A DNA stretch of 64,000 bases from a virus. Shown here in pieces: positions 6,660-12,411 of this stretch (its first letter is position 1; each line of letters opens with the position of its first letter). The notes beneath the pieces are model-generated. The model ran no database searches, was not told the origin of the DNA, and saw nothing but the letters and a program-made list of their open reading frames with translations. Made by a program: the position numbers and the translations under genes. The stretch is from positions 1-64,000 of IMG/VR virus record IMGVR_UViG_3300042406_000429; one strand, written 5' to 3'.

Positions 6660-7088
6660 TTACAGAGGACGGTAGCCCCAAGTCCAGCTACCGTCCTCGT
6701 TCCATTTTTTATATCTTCTAGAAGCTAATTCAGACATACGTTTTCTATGTTCTGAAGACTTCATATGATTTTTATCTCCTATGAGTTTAGGGAGATATTT
6801 TCCGCAATCTTTATAAAACCCCTGCTGTTTTTTAGTATTAGCTGCCTTTATAGAGTTTTCTCTTACACGTTGATCTTCTTTTGTCAAACCTTTGTTCCAA
6901 GGTTTGGTAGGATTATTTTGTTTTGCTTGAGAAATTCTTTTGCCTATTTCAGCGACGTAAGGATCTTCTTTTGTCAAACCTTTGTTCCAAGGAATAATTT
7001 CTTGGTCTGGACAATAGGTTTTTATATCATAATTAAATTCGATAGGTTCGAGACCTAATGCTTTACCGATTGGATCATAAATATCCAT
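6660..7088 (-). CDS. NUMOD-type homing-endonuclease-related protein with gp16-like N terminus
   Basis: A 142-residue minus-strand protein. It carries two copies of PWNKGLTKED, typical of NUMOD modular DNA-binding segments of phage homing endonucleases, followed by a basic C-terminal region (SSEHRKRMSELASRR). No GIY-YIG or HNH catalytic motif is visible, so it may be a remnant or a DNA-binding partner. The first residues (YDPIGKALGLEPIEF) closely match the start of the terminase small subunit at 61611 (DDPIGKALGLPPLEY). I chose ATG at 7088 behind GGAG, downstream of a leader shared with the GIY-YIG gene at 12850. Its last codons run through the DUF932 terminator. Confidence 0.7.
   Translation of the reverse strand: MDIYDPIGKALGLEPIEFNYDIKTYCPDQEIIPWNKGLTKEDPYVAEIGKRISQAKQNNPTKPWNKGLTKEDQRVRENSIKAANTKKQQGFYKDCGKYLPKLIGDKNHMKSSEHRKRMSELASRRYKKWNEDGSWTWGYRPL
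6665..6710 (+). terminator. Rho-independent terminator after the DUF932 gene
   Basis: A perfect 12-bp stem (GAGGACGGTAGC 6665-6676 with 6687-6698), 10-base loop, then a T run ending at 6710. It overlaps the 3' end of the convergent minus-strand ORF. Confidence 0.9.
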
Positions 7089-7154
7089 GCTGATGCTCCT
7101 TCTTAGCGTTAGAGTCCGTAGAGCTCCCAACTCGTGACGGACAATAATATTTAG
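7089..7154 (-). promoter_or_regulatory. Late promoter and 5' hairpin leader shared with the 12850 endonuclease gene
   Basis: Read on the minus strand, CTAAATA (7154-7148) resembles the T4 late -10 box. Six bases later, at the expected start, the RNA would begin GUCCGU (7142-7137) and pair with ACGGAC (7119-7114) across a 17-base loop. The block from GUCCGU through ACGGACUCUA is almost identical at 12903-12872, with the same promoter spacing. Confidence 0.65.
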
Positions 7155-7183
7155 TTGTCTTTGACCCTTATATAAAGTATAAT
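7155..7183 (+). promoter_or_regulatory. Sigma70-like promoter
   Basis: TTGTCT (7155-7160), 17-bp spacer, perfect TATAAT (7178-7183). It abuts the oppositely oriented late promoter. The start would be near 7190, giving a leader of about 20 bases before ATG 7209. Confidence 0.75.
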
Positions 7184-7208
7184 ATGTATACGATTGAAGG
7201 AGATATTC

Positions 7209-8336
7209 ATGGCTCGTCGCCCAGCACTCATTAAGCGTAAACCAAAGACTATTCGGGTCTCTCGATCCGAACAGTATATTGTGAACAAGAAATATCTGGG
7301 CGACGAGCCTCTTATGACCCAGGATGTCAACGAGGGTCAGTGTTTCACATGGTATAACTACATGTGCACTGCCAATGATGCTCGTGATTATCTAAAGGAA
7401 TATTTCAAGAACACTGGTAAGCCAGACCTAGCCAAGAAGCTTTCGAGGATCTCCGACGTAGATATTCCTTTGACTGCTGCTTGGATTGCACGTATGATCT
7501 CTCGTGGTCATAAGCCATCGGGAACTACGATGCAGTTTTTCAGTTCTAAGATCCTAAATATGTGGGACAAGGCGAAGGAAGAACCCAAGGAGGAATCAGA
7601 AACTCCGAGGATTTCTATCCAGGATCGTATGCGTGAGAAAACTCATGATATTTTGGGAGAGATTGAAGGATTGATTGACGATTACATCTACGAGAATGTA
7701 GAGTTTTCGATGTATGAGTGGCTGCAGAGCAACAATATTCCTGCAGCCTATGCTACTTCAATCATTGCTAAATTTTCCCCAGTGCTCGACGAATTGCTTG
7801 AAGCGTATGAGGGAAAAGATGATCAGCTTAAAGAAGGTTATCGTCACCTTAAAAAGACAGAAATCAAGAAACTCGTCTCGTTCTACAACACCCTCATCGA
7901 AGATGCGGAGAGATATTCTTCAAATACGAAGAAAGTTAGAACGGCTCGCAAGCCACGAGCAGTATCAGTTGAGAAGAAGATCAAGGGTCTCAAGTTCCAA
8001 AAGGAAGATGCAACTTATAAAATTGCTTCAGTGTCACCGGAAAAAATCATCGGTGCAATGGAACTCTGGACTTTCAATACAAAGTATAAGACGATTACGA
8101 GGCTTACAGCGATTGATCGTGGTGGGCTACAGGTCAAGGGAACTAGCATTACGAACTATGACGAAAGTAGTTCTATTTCCCGCTCTGTGGGCAGGAAAGA
8201 ACCGAACGATTTTCTCAAGCGCATACTTGAGGGTGGTAAACTTGTTCTACGAAAAGTCCTTGATGATCTCAAGACAGAAAAGCCTCTTGCGTATCGTATC
8301 AACGAGAACACGATTTTGTTGAGGGTGGTTCAATGA
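7209..8336 (+). CDS. Unknown conserved-looking protein
   Basis: A 375-residue, mostly helical, Lys-rich protein with no motif I recognise. I chose ATG 7209 (MARRPALIKRKPK) behind AAGGAG, rather than the in-frame TTG at 7194, which is at the predicted transcript start. The basic N terminus, an acidic/charged middle (about 120-170) and a basic segment around residues 240-265 (KKVRTARKPRAVSVEKKIKG) could suggest nucleic-acid binding, but this is speculation. It overlaps the next gene by ATGA. Confidence 0.75.
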   Translation: MARRPALIKRKPKTIRVSRSEQYIVNKKYLGDEPLMTQDVNEGQCFTWYNYMCTANDARDYLKEYFKNTGKPDLAKKLSRISDVDIPLTAAWIARMISRGHKPSGTTMQFFSSKILNMWDKAKEEPKEESETPRISIQDRMREKTHDILGEIEGLIDDYIYENVEFSMYEWLQSNNIPAAYATSIIAKFSPVLDELLEAYEGKDDQLKEGYRHLKKTEIKKLVSFYNTLIEDAERYSSNTKKVRTARKPRAVSVEKKIKGLKFQKEDATYKIASVSPEKIIGAMELWTFNTKYKTITRLTAIDRGGLQVKGTSITNYDESSSISRSVGRKEPNDFLKRILEGGKLVLRKVLDDLKTEKPLAYRINENTILLRVVQ

Positions 8337-8509
8337 ACACTAAAGATGTAGAATTCTACGAAGACTTTAATGATATAAAGATCGTAGCAAAGTTCCTTCT
8401 CGAAAAAGAAGGAGTATCAAGGGAAGAAGCGTTGAATGCTTTTTCTCGTATCACAAATTACGATGTTGCTTTGCTTAAGAACATCGTAAATAATACCGAA
8501 AGGAAATAA
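8333..8509 (+). CDS. Unknown small protein
   Basis: A 58-residue acidic helical protein. ATG 8333 overlaps the upstream TGA. Function unknown; co-translated with the 375-residue protein. Confidence 0.6.
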   Translation: MNTKDVEFYEDFNDIKIVAKFLLEKEGVSREEALNAFSRITNYDVALLKNIVNNTERK

Positions 8510-8510
8510 G

Positions 8511-8702
8511 ATGAATAAGATTATCTTATCGACTATCGCTGCCATGCTTATGGGTGGTAGTGCAATTGCTGGCGACGTTATTGCGCCTCCAGTTACAAAG
8601 TATGTTGAAGTTCCTCTACCTCCAAAGCGTCCAACCAATTTTGGTAAGATTGATTATCAAAAGGTTGCTCAAAAGGTTCAGGAAGTAACCACAAGGAAGT
8701 GA
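8511..8702 (+). CDS. Small exported proline-rich protein
   Basis: A 63-residue protein with a clear signal peptide (KIILSTIAAMLMGGSAIAG, cut after AIA) and a short Pro-rich mature part (APPVTKYVEVPLPPKRP). AAGGAAA precedes ATG 8511. Likely periplasmic; Pro-rich periplasmic linkers occur in spanins, but no membrane anchor or lipobox is present here. Confidence 0.65.
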   Translation: MNKIILSTIAAMLMGGSAIAGDVIAPPVTKYVEVPLPPKRPTNFGKIDYQKVAQKVQEVTTRK

Positions 8703-8704
8703 TG

Positions 8705-9052
8705 ATGAAGAATATCATGTATGGTGTGATTATCTCTTCAATGTTAACTGGCTCTGCTTTATCAGCAGAGTCAGAATTGAAGTGTTATGAAAATAAAGAA
8801 TTTATGAAGATGATTGATGATAAAGCTCTTGTTACTCTTTATAATGGTATAAAGAATGATAAGATGAATGAAGTTATGATGTCCAAAGATCGGCATCTGT
8901 TTATCATTGAATACGATAAGTCTTCGGATGGAAATGCAATGGCAGCAAAGCAATATTGCGTTGTTGGTGTTTTAGACGACGTTACATTTAATGATAAAGC
9001 GATTGAATATCTAGGTCAGTTGCTTGAAAAGGTAAAAGGACAAAAGACATGA
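8705..9052 (+). CDS. Small exported protein
   Basis: A 115-residue protein with a signal peptide (KNIMYGVIISSMLTGSALSA) and two Cys in the mature part. Starts at 8702 and 8705 are both possible; 8705 has the better distance to AAGGA. Likely periplasmic; function unknown. Follows another exported protein and overlaps the next gene by ATGA. Confidence 0.6.
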   Translation: MKNIMYGVIISSMLTGSALSAESELKCYENKEFMKMIDDKALVTLYNGIKNDKMNEVMMSKDRHLFIIEYDKSSDGNAMAAKQYCVVGVLDDVTFNDKAIEYLGQLLEKVKGQKT

Positions 9053-9336
9053 GTATTCTTGGACCAGATGGTGCAATTGCTGCTAGCAGTCTCCCAACGG
9101 GAGGCGTTGATAAGAAAAAGCCGATTGTAGATTTTCGTATGGTAATGTTTCCTAAGATGATGGTTCATCCTCAGACTAAGGAAATGGTAATGGTTCCAAT
9201 GCAGGATCTTCAGTATCAACGTGAAGGTTCTACTGAATGGTTTTCTGTTGCTCTTCATGAAACTGAAAAGCACGATTATAATCCGGAGGATAAGAATGAA
9301 AAAGGTTTATATAGCAATAGCAATGGTGTGTCTTAG
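9049..9336 (+). CDS. Unknown protein
   Basis: A 95-residue Met-rich soluble protein (MSILGPDGAIAASSLPTGG...). The ATGA overlap with the exported protein upstream supports the start. Its last 41 bases overlap the lipoprotein gene in another frame. Confidence 0.6.
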   Translation: MSILGPDGAIAASSLPTGGVDKKKPIVDFRMVMFPKMMVHPQTKEMVMVPMQDLQYQREGSTEWFSVALHETEKHDYNPEDKNEKGLYSNSNGVS

Positions 9337-9418
9337 TCTGGGTGTTGCTGGCTGCGCTGAGTTGGCGACCGTCGGTAAGTGCATTGTACGGGACAGTTCT
9401 AACAGACCGTGCCACTAA
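9296..9418 (+). CDS. Short lipoprotein, possibly frame-disrupted
   Basis: A 40-residue protein with a lipoprotein signal (LSLGVAGCAEL, Cys at residue 20) behind GGAGG. The mature part is only about 20 residues. A different frame stays open from about GTG 9342 to TAA 9471-9473 and ends ..TDRATKEPPHPLIEEFENE, which looks like real protein. A frameshift, natural or from sequencing, could join the lipobox to that tail. A Pro-containing lipoprotein of this size would be a candidate outer-membrane spanin, but this is inference. Confidence 0.6.
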   Translation: MKKVYIAIAMVCLSLGVAGCAELATVGKCIVRDSSNRPCH

Positions 9419-9447
9419 AGAACCACCACATCCCCTAATTGAAGAAT

Positions 9448-9476
9448 TTGAAAACGAAATTCCAAAAGAATAAATA
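9448..9476 (+). promoter_or_regulatory. Candidate promoter for the split tmRNA
   Basis: TTGAAA (9448-9453), 17-bp spacer, TAAATA (9471-9476). Transcription would start near 9482, where the acceptor piece of the tmRNA begins. It is the only candidate seen between the lipoprotein and the tmRNA; read-through from upstream is also possible. Confidence 0.5.
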
Positions 9477-9480
9477 AAGT

Positions 9481-9549
9481 TTGCCGAGGTCGTTGAGACT
9501 TAGCATATAGGTTGGTAAGACAGGGGTGCGAATCCCCTCACCTCCACCA
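9481..9549 (+). ncRNA. ssrA: tmRNA acceptor piece (permuted two-piece ssrA)
   Basis: The 3'-terminal part of a tmRNA, encoded upstream of the coding part. Visible elements: GACTTAGCATATAG (the position of the conserved tmRNA GACTAAGCATGTAG); a T-stem AGGGG/CCCCT (9522-9526 with 9534-9538) with a seven-base loop TGCGAAT; acceptor strand CACCTCC (9539-9545), discriminator A and encoded CCA (9547-9549). The acceptor strand pairs fully with GGGGGTG at 10070-10076, 520 bases downstream, giving seven pairs with a G3-U70 wobble, the alanine identity mark used by tmRNA. GTTGGTAA (9511-9518) can pair with TTATCTAC (10088-10095) as helix P2, with one mismatch. The exact 5' end is uncertain. Confidence 0.93.
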
Positions 9550-9563
9550 TAAACTGATAAAAT

Positions 9564-9598
9564 CCTGTCTATTATAAATAAGTATGATTGACAGGAGG
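9564..9598 (+). promoter_or_regulatory. T4-type late promoter inside a Shine-Dalgarno-sequestering hairpin
   Basis: CCTGTC (9564-9569) pairs with GACAGG (9590-9595), which includes part of the AGGAGG Shine-Dalgarno of the HNH gene. The loop contains a perfect late box TATAAATA (9573-9580). A late transcript would start near 9586 and so lack the 5' arm, leaving the ribosome site free; the tmRNA precursor would keep the hairpin closed. Confidence 0.8.
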
Positions 9599-9603
9599 AT
9601 TAA

Positions 9604-10068
9604 ATGAAACACATACATCATATTGTTCCCAAACATTTAGGCGGAACAGATGAACCAAATAACTTGATAGAACTTACTATTGAAGAACATGCCGAAGCCC
9701 ATAGAGTTTTATATGAAACACATGGTCACTGGCAAGATTTATTGGCTTGGAAAGGTTTGTTAGGTCTTCTTACTTCTGACGAATGCACTTTTATAGCAAT
9801 TCGTGAAGGAGCAAAAAAAGGCGCTGCAATAACCAATGCTATTAGATGGGGAAATGGTAAGAAATCTGCCACTGGTAAATGGATAAGATCAGGCGTTCCT
9901 TCTCCTTATGAAAAAGGAACAGATGGCAGAAAAATTAGAAACAAGAGATATTGGTTCAATGATGGCGTTTCCGAAGGACAGTTCTCTTTAGAGGATTATC
10001 CTAAAGATTGGGTTCGTGGTAGATTAAAATCTGTTATGAAAAAAACGAATCCATATGTCAGTTTATGA
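9604..10068 (+). CDS. HNH homing endonuclease inside the tmRNA intervening segment
   Basis: A 154-residue HNH-family endonuclease. The motif is at the N terminus: HHIVPKHLGG at 5-14, N20-L at the central position, then EEHAEAH at 27-33. The C-terminal half is basic with Gly/Lys-rich DNA-binding segments (WGNGKKSATGKW, KGTDGRKIRNKRYWFNDG), as in other phage HNH homing enzymes. The gene lies between the acceptor and coding pieces of the split tmRNA. Its stop codon (10066-10068) is one base before the mature 5' end of the coding piece. It has its own late promoter and an RBS hairpin. Expected role: DNA cleavage of an allele lacking the gene, leading to homing. Confidence 0.9.
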   Translation: MKHIHHIVPKHLGGTDEPNNLIELTIEEHAEAHRVLYETHGHWQDLLAWKGLLGLLTSDECTFIAIREGAKKGAAITNAIRWGNGKKSATGKWIRSGVPSPYEKGTDGRKIRNKRYWFNDGVSEGQFSLEDYPKDWVRGRLKSVMKKTNPYVSL

Positions 10069-10069
10069 T

Positions 10070-10222
10070 GGGGGTGTATAGGCTCGATTATCTACATTAA
10101 GGCTTCGAGGAGACCAAAGGCGAAACGTAGATGCAAACGATAATGATGCATCATTTGAAGGTTACGCTCTAGCAGCTTAATCCTCATTGGGTTGGCGACT
10201 GACCTAGAAACAGAACAGTCGC
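10070..10222 (+). ncRNA. ssrA: tmRNA coding piece with tag reading frame (permuted two-piece ssrA)
   Basis: The 5'-terminal part of the tmRNA. It starts with acceptor strand GGGGGTG (10070-10076), complementary to 9539-9545 with G3-U70. Next come the D-loop-like GGCTCGA and a region able to form pseudoknot 1. The resume codon is GCA at 10133 and the tag is ANDNDASFEGYALAA, ending in TAA (10178-10180). The bases around resume (GTAGATGCAAACGAT) line up with the E. coli TAGTCGCAAACGAC. A closing hairpin GCGACTG/CAGTCGC (10195-10201 with 10216-10222) probably marks the 3' end. The tag is of the alphaproteobacterial ANDN...ALAA type and ends in the ClpXP-recognised ALAA. Function: rescue of stalled ribosomes with SmpB. 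The RNA needs cleavage, by RNase P at 10069/10070. Confidence 0.94.
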
Positions 10223-10246
10223 ATTTTCATTTTGAAAGGATATATT

Positions 10247-10441
10247 ATGAGTAACAAAGACAAATATACGGGTATGCGTGAGTTCAACTTTGCTCTCAGT
10301 ACTAATGTCTATATCTGCGCCGTTGCAGGTCTATTTCTGGGAGCTATTCTGGGTTATTGGGCGACAGGCGTAATTGAGATCACATTGGCTTCTGCAATTA
10401 CGTTCTTTGTTCTTTCTGGCATTTTTGGAATGTTTGTATAA
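10247..10441 (+). CDS. Two-pass small membrane protein
   Basis: A 64-residue protein with two hydrophobic segments, about residues 22-41 and 44-63, the second ending at the C terminus. I chose ATG 10247 behind AAAGGA; the in-frame TTG upstream lies within the Shine-Dalgarno region. Just downstream of the tmRNA coding piece. Role unknown. Confidence 0.65.
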   Translation: MSNKDKYTGMREFNFALSTNVYICAVAGLFLGAILGYWATGVIEITLASAITFFVLSGIFGMFV

Positions 10442-10446
10442 ACAAC

Positions 10447-10475
10447 TTGCTTTTCCATTCGGATCAGCGTATAAT
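10447..10475 (+). promoter_or_regulatory. Promoter of tRNA-Arg
   Basis: TTGCTT (10447-10452), 17-bp spacer, perfect TATAAT (10470-10475). Transcription would begin near 10482, a few bases before the mature tRNA 5' end. Confidence 0.8.
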
Positions 10476-10484
10476 ACTAACAAT

Positions 10485-10561
10485 GGTCCCGTAGCTCAGC
10501 TGGATAGAGCAACAGACTTCTAATCTGTGGGTCGCACGTTCGAATCGTGCCGGGATCGCCA
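10485..10561 (+). tRNA. tRNA-Arg (anticodon TCT)
   Basis: A complete cloverleaf. The acceptor stem is GGTCCCG with CGGGATC (one G-U pair), with a D-arm (GCTCAGCTGGATAGAGC). The anticodon stem-loop CAGACTTCTAATCTG has anticodon TCT; the T-arm is GCACGTTCGAATCGTGC, and CCA (10559-10561) is encoded. It reads AGA codons, heavily used in the tail and fibre genes of this window but much less in gp32 or gp17. Confidence 0.97.
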
Positions 10562-10580
10562 TTTCTTAACGGAGAACAAA

Positions 10581-10691
10581 ATGTCAAACCGTAAGCTTCA
10601 TTGGTTCTGGAACAGTTCTTTGGTAGACAAATTTCATCAAACGCTTCTAAACCTTTCATCATGGATTTGGCGTAAACAGTCAGGTCGCTAA
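10581..10691 (+). CDS. Unknown very small protein
   Basis: A 36-residue protein rich in Trp (HWFWNSSLVDKF..SSWIWRK) with GGAGAA before ATG 10581. It lies 20 bases after the tRNA and may share its transcript. Its amphipathic character could suggest membrane association. Confidence 0.45.
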   Translation: MSNRKLHWFWNSSLVDKFHQTLLNLSSWIWRKQSGR

Positions 10692-10706
10692 TCTGGAGAA
10701 TATATT

Positions 10707-10910
10707 ATGGCAAATTATCGTGAAGAAGATCATGGCCTAGCATATTACATTACTCTAACTGTAATATGGCTTGTCTTTTTTGTTGGATGGGTGATGAACA
10801 TTATTGCTATCTGGAATACAATGGACAATCCTGTAACCGCTAAGTTTATTCTTCGCTGTATTGGTGTTTTTGTTGGCCCTGTTGGTTCTATCCTAGGATA
10901 TCTATCATGA
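10707..10910 (+). CDS. Two-pass small membrane protein
   Basis: A 67-residue protein with two hydrophobic segments, at about residues 14-35 and 46-66, the second Gly-rich (CIGVFVGPVGSILGYL). GGAGAA precedes ATG. The layout fits a small inner-membrane phage protein; a holin is conceivable but not demonstrated. It overlaps the next start by ATGA. Confidence 0.65.
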   Translation: MANYREEDHGLAYYITLTVIWLVFFVGWVMNIIAIWNTMDNPVTAKFILRCIGVFVGPVGSILGYLS

Positions 10911-11047
10911 ATAATTATGAATTGCTTTGGGAATGCTTTATGTCTGAACAGATGACTACTGCTCAGTTAGAGCAGCATCTCAAGGAAGATCCAGAGTTTG
11001 CTGTATTTGTAAGAGAAAAGCTCGATCAAATTGAGGATTCAGAATGA
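10907..11047 (+). CDS. Unknown small acidic protein
   Basis: A 46-residue acidic helical protein, coupled by ATGA overlaps to the membrane protein upstream and the transpeptidase downstream. Function unknown. Confidence 0.55.
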   Translation: MNNYELLWECFMSEQMTTAQLEQHLKEDPEFAVFVREKLDQIEDSE

Positions 11048-11445
11048 ACAAACTACTGATCTCTGCATTAGTTCTATTCTCTACCTCTGCTCTAGCAAAC
11101 TATGATATAGTAGTTTCGAAACGCAGCCAGTCAATGACAATTTACGAGGATGGAGAGTTAATTGAACGTTGGCCAGTATCTACAGCCCGGAAGGGATATT
11201 ATACGCCAACTGGAACTTTCCGCCCTTATTCTTATCAGCCTATACATTATTCAAAGAAATATGACAATGCTCCCATGCCGCACTCTATATTCTTTTCTGG
11301 TGGTTATGCTATTCATGCTACCCCTCACGTGGGCAATTTGGGTCGACCTGCTAGTCACGGATGCGTTCGGTTGAGTCCAAATAACGCTTACACTCTTTAC
11401 AATATGACCAAAGGTGAATCTACGACAATCACAATCAAGGATTAG
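11044..11445 (+). CDS. Exported L,D-transpeptidase (YkuD domain)
   Basis: A 133-residue protein with a signal peptide (residues 1-18, cut after ALA) and a single YkuD catalytic domain. The active-site block is HATPHVGNLGRPASHGCVRL, with H91, S104, H105, G106 and the nucleophile C107. YkuD enzymes make 3-3 crosslinks in peptidoglycan or attach proteins to it, acting in the periplasm. The protein is the minimal length for the domain and has no LysM or peptidoglycan-binding extension. It lies among small membrane and exported proteins, so it may modify the wall in late infection or superinfection control; that is inference. Confidence 0.92.
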   Translation: MNKLLISALVLFSTSALANYDIVVSKRSQSMTIYEDGELIERWPVSTARKGYYTPTGTFRPYSYQPIHYSKKYDNAPMPHSIFFSGGYAIHATPHVGNLGRPASHGCVRLSPNNAYTLYNMTKGESTTITIKD

Positions 11446-11449
11446 TTCT

Positions 11450-11635
11450 ATGGACACAATCAAAGAGACTTATGCATACTCTCATGCTAGCACGGTAATG
11501 TGGTCATTACAACAGGAGTTGAACAGACATAAGGCTCGAAGATTGAACGATAGTCATATACAACAATATCTTGAACGACGAATAGCCGAATTGAAGGAAT
11601 ATGAAAAACAATGCTTAAAAATTCAGGCTTCATAG
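11450..11635 (+). CDS. Unknown small helical protein
   Basis: A 61-residue, charged, probably coiled protein; ATG 11450 has AAGGA upstream. Its end overlaps the gp33-like gene by 25 bases. Confidence 0.55.
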   Translation: MDTIKETYAYSHASTVMWSLQQELNRHKARRLNDSHIQQYLERRIAELKEYEKQCLKIQAS

Positions 11636-11829
11636 AAGAAGTAGAAAAACTCTGTCAAGATAAAAATATTGAATATATTGACGCCGTAGTTTTTTGGTGC
11701 GAGAAAAATAATCTAGAAATAGAGACTGCGGCGTATTGGATACGAAAAGACCCAGTAATGAAGTCTAAGATTCAATTGGAGGCTGAAAACCTTAATGTTC
11801 TGAAACGTGGGGCTAGATTGCCGATATAA
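11611..11829 (+). CDS. 33: gp33-like late transcription co-activator
   Basis: A 72-residue protein. The segment IEYIDAVVFWCEKNNLEIETAAYW, followed by ..IQLEAENLNVLKRG, lines up well with the central region of T4 gp33 (YLEATTAFLEENSIPETQFA..IQSEAIDENLLR), from my memory of the family. gp33 bridges RNA polymerase and the gp45 sliding clamp at late promoters. This protein is shorter than T4 gp33 (112 aa). The C-terminal clamp-binding motif is not obvious, and the end is RGARLPI. Its location beside gp59 and gp32 matches T4 order. The many TATAAATA late promoters in the window need such a factor. Confidence 0.75.
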   Translation: MLKNSGFIEEVEKLCQDKNIEYIDAVVFWCEKNNLEIETAAYWIRKDPVMKSKIQLEAENLNVLKRGARLPI

Positions 11830-11832
11830 ATA
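11825..11832 (+). promoter_or_regulatory. T4-type late promoter
   Basis: A perfect TATAAATA overlapping the stop codon of the gp33-like gene. Transcription would start near 11838, 22 bases before the SprT-like gene. Confidence 0.7.
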
Positions 11833-11859
11833 GTGGGTGAACCATTGTTGGAGGCTAAT

Positions 11860-12411
11860 ATGCGCATAAAAACAATCGGTAAACCCTCACATATATCCCT
11901 GCCAATAGTCAAGAAGGCGGCGAATTTTTATGGAAAATATCTCATTGGAGGGGGTAAACTTTACAACAACTTAAAGTTGACTATCCAATTTGAGAAAATG
12001 GATCATATCGACGGAGACTACGCTTATTGCGACTGGACTGACGACAGTCAGCAGAAAAGAGAATTTACTATAGGCGTAGATAGAGCTCTTAACAAGAAAG
12101 AAACATTACTAGCTTTAGCTCATGAAATGGTCCACCTAAAGCAATATGCTAAAGGTGAAATGAAAGACATTTGGAAGCCAGTACGCATGGTCAAATGGCA
12201 GGGTGAAAAATACCTCCACGAAGAGATGGATTATTGGGAATGTCCTTGGGAAATCGAGGCTTATGGCCGAGAGAAAGGACTTTATTTTAAATTCATAAAT
12301 TATATGAGAGAGGGAGAACCTGAAATAAAATGTCAGCCTTCGAAGCGTATAAAGATTATGGCTCCACAGAAACAACCTAAGATTGCTTCTTCAAACGCCA
12401 CCATTCTTTAA
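11860..12411 (+). CDS. SprT-like putative metallopeptidase
   Basis: A 183-residue protein. The active-site helix is [13 protein letters not shown], with the HEMVH zinc motif at 88-92, and a downstream EIEAYGRE supplies possible further ligands, as in SprT-like proteins. I chose ATG 11860 behind TTGGAGG; the GTG at 11833 would start before the predicted late transcript. The last ~27 residues are encoded over a duplicated start of the gp59 gene and the 3' end of the GIY-YIG gene, so the C terminus ([20 protein letters not shown]) probably changed when the mobile gene inserted. The substrate is unknown. Confidence 0.8.
   Translation: MRIKTIGKPSHISLPIVKKAANFYGKYLIGGGKLYNNLKLTIQFEKMDHIDGDYAYCDWTDDSQQKREFTIGVDRALNKKETLLALAHEMVHLKQYAKGEMKDIWKPVRMVKWQGEKYLHEEMDYWECPWEIEAYGREKGLYFKFINYMREGEPEIKCQPSKRIKIMAPQKQPKIASSNATIL
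12330..12380 (+). pseudogene. Displaced copy of the gp59 start
   Basis: ATG 12330 opens a 16-codon frame, [11 protein letters not shown]..., which repeats the start of gp59 at 12926 ([11 protein letters not shown]). About 29 of the first 33 bases are identical. The endonuclease gene lies between the two copies. This looks like the original or a duplicated gp59 start cut off from the rest of the gene by the insertion. Confidence 0.75.

Noticed and set aside
6765-7058. Plus-strand ORF opposite the NUMOD gene
   Set aside because: Phe/Ile-rich shadow frame without a start signal; the minus strand has clear NUMOD motifs.
7161-7183. TTGACC at 7161 as -35 box for the TATAAT at 7178
   Set aside because: The spacing would be only 11 bp; TTGTCT at 7155 gives 17 bp.
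9481-9549. Truncated tRNA
   Set aside because: It has T-arm, acceptor and CCA but no anticodon arm. Its 5' acceptor partner is at 10070, and the tag frame there shows it is half of a permuted tmRNA.
11833-11859. GTG 11833 as start of the SprT-like gene
   Set aside because: It precedes the predicted late transcript start (about 11838), and ATG 11860 has a good TTGGAGG.
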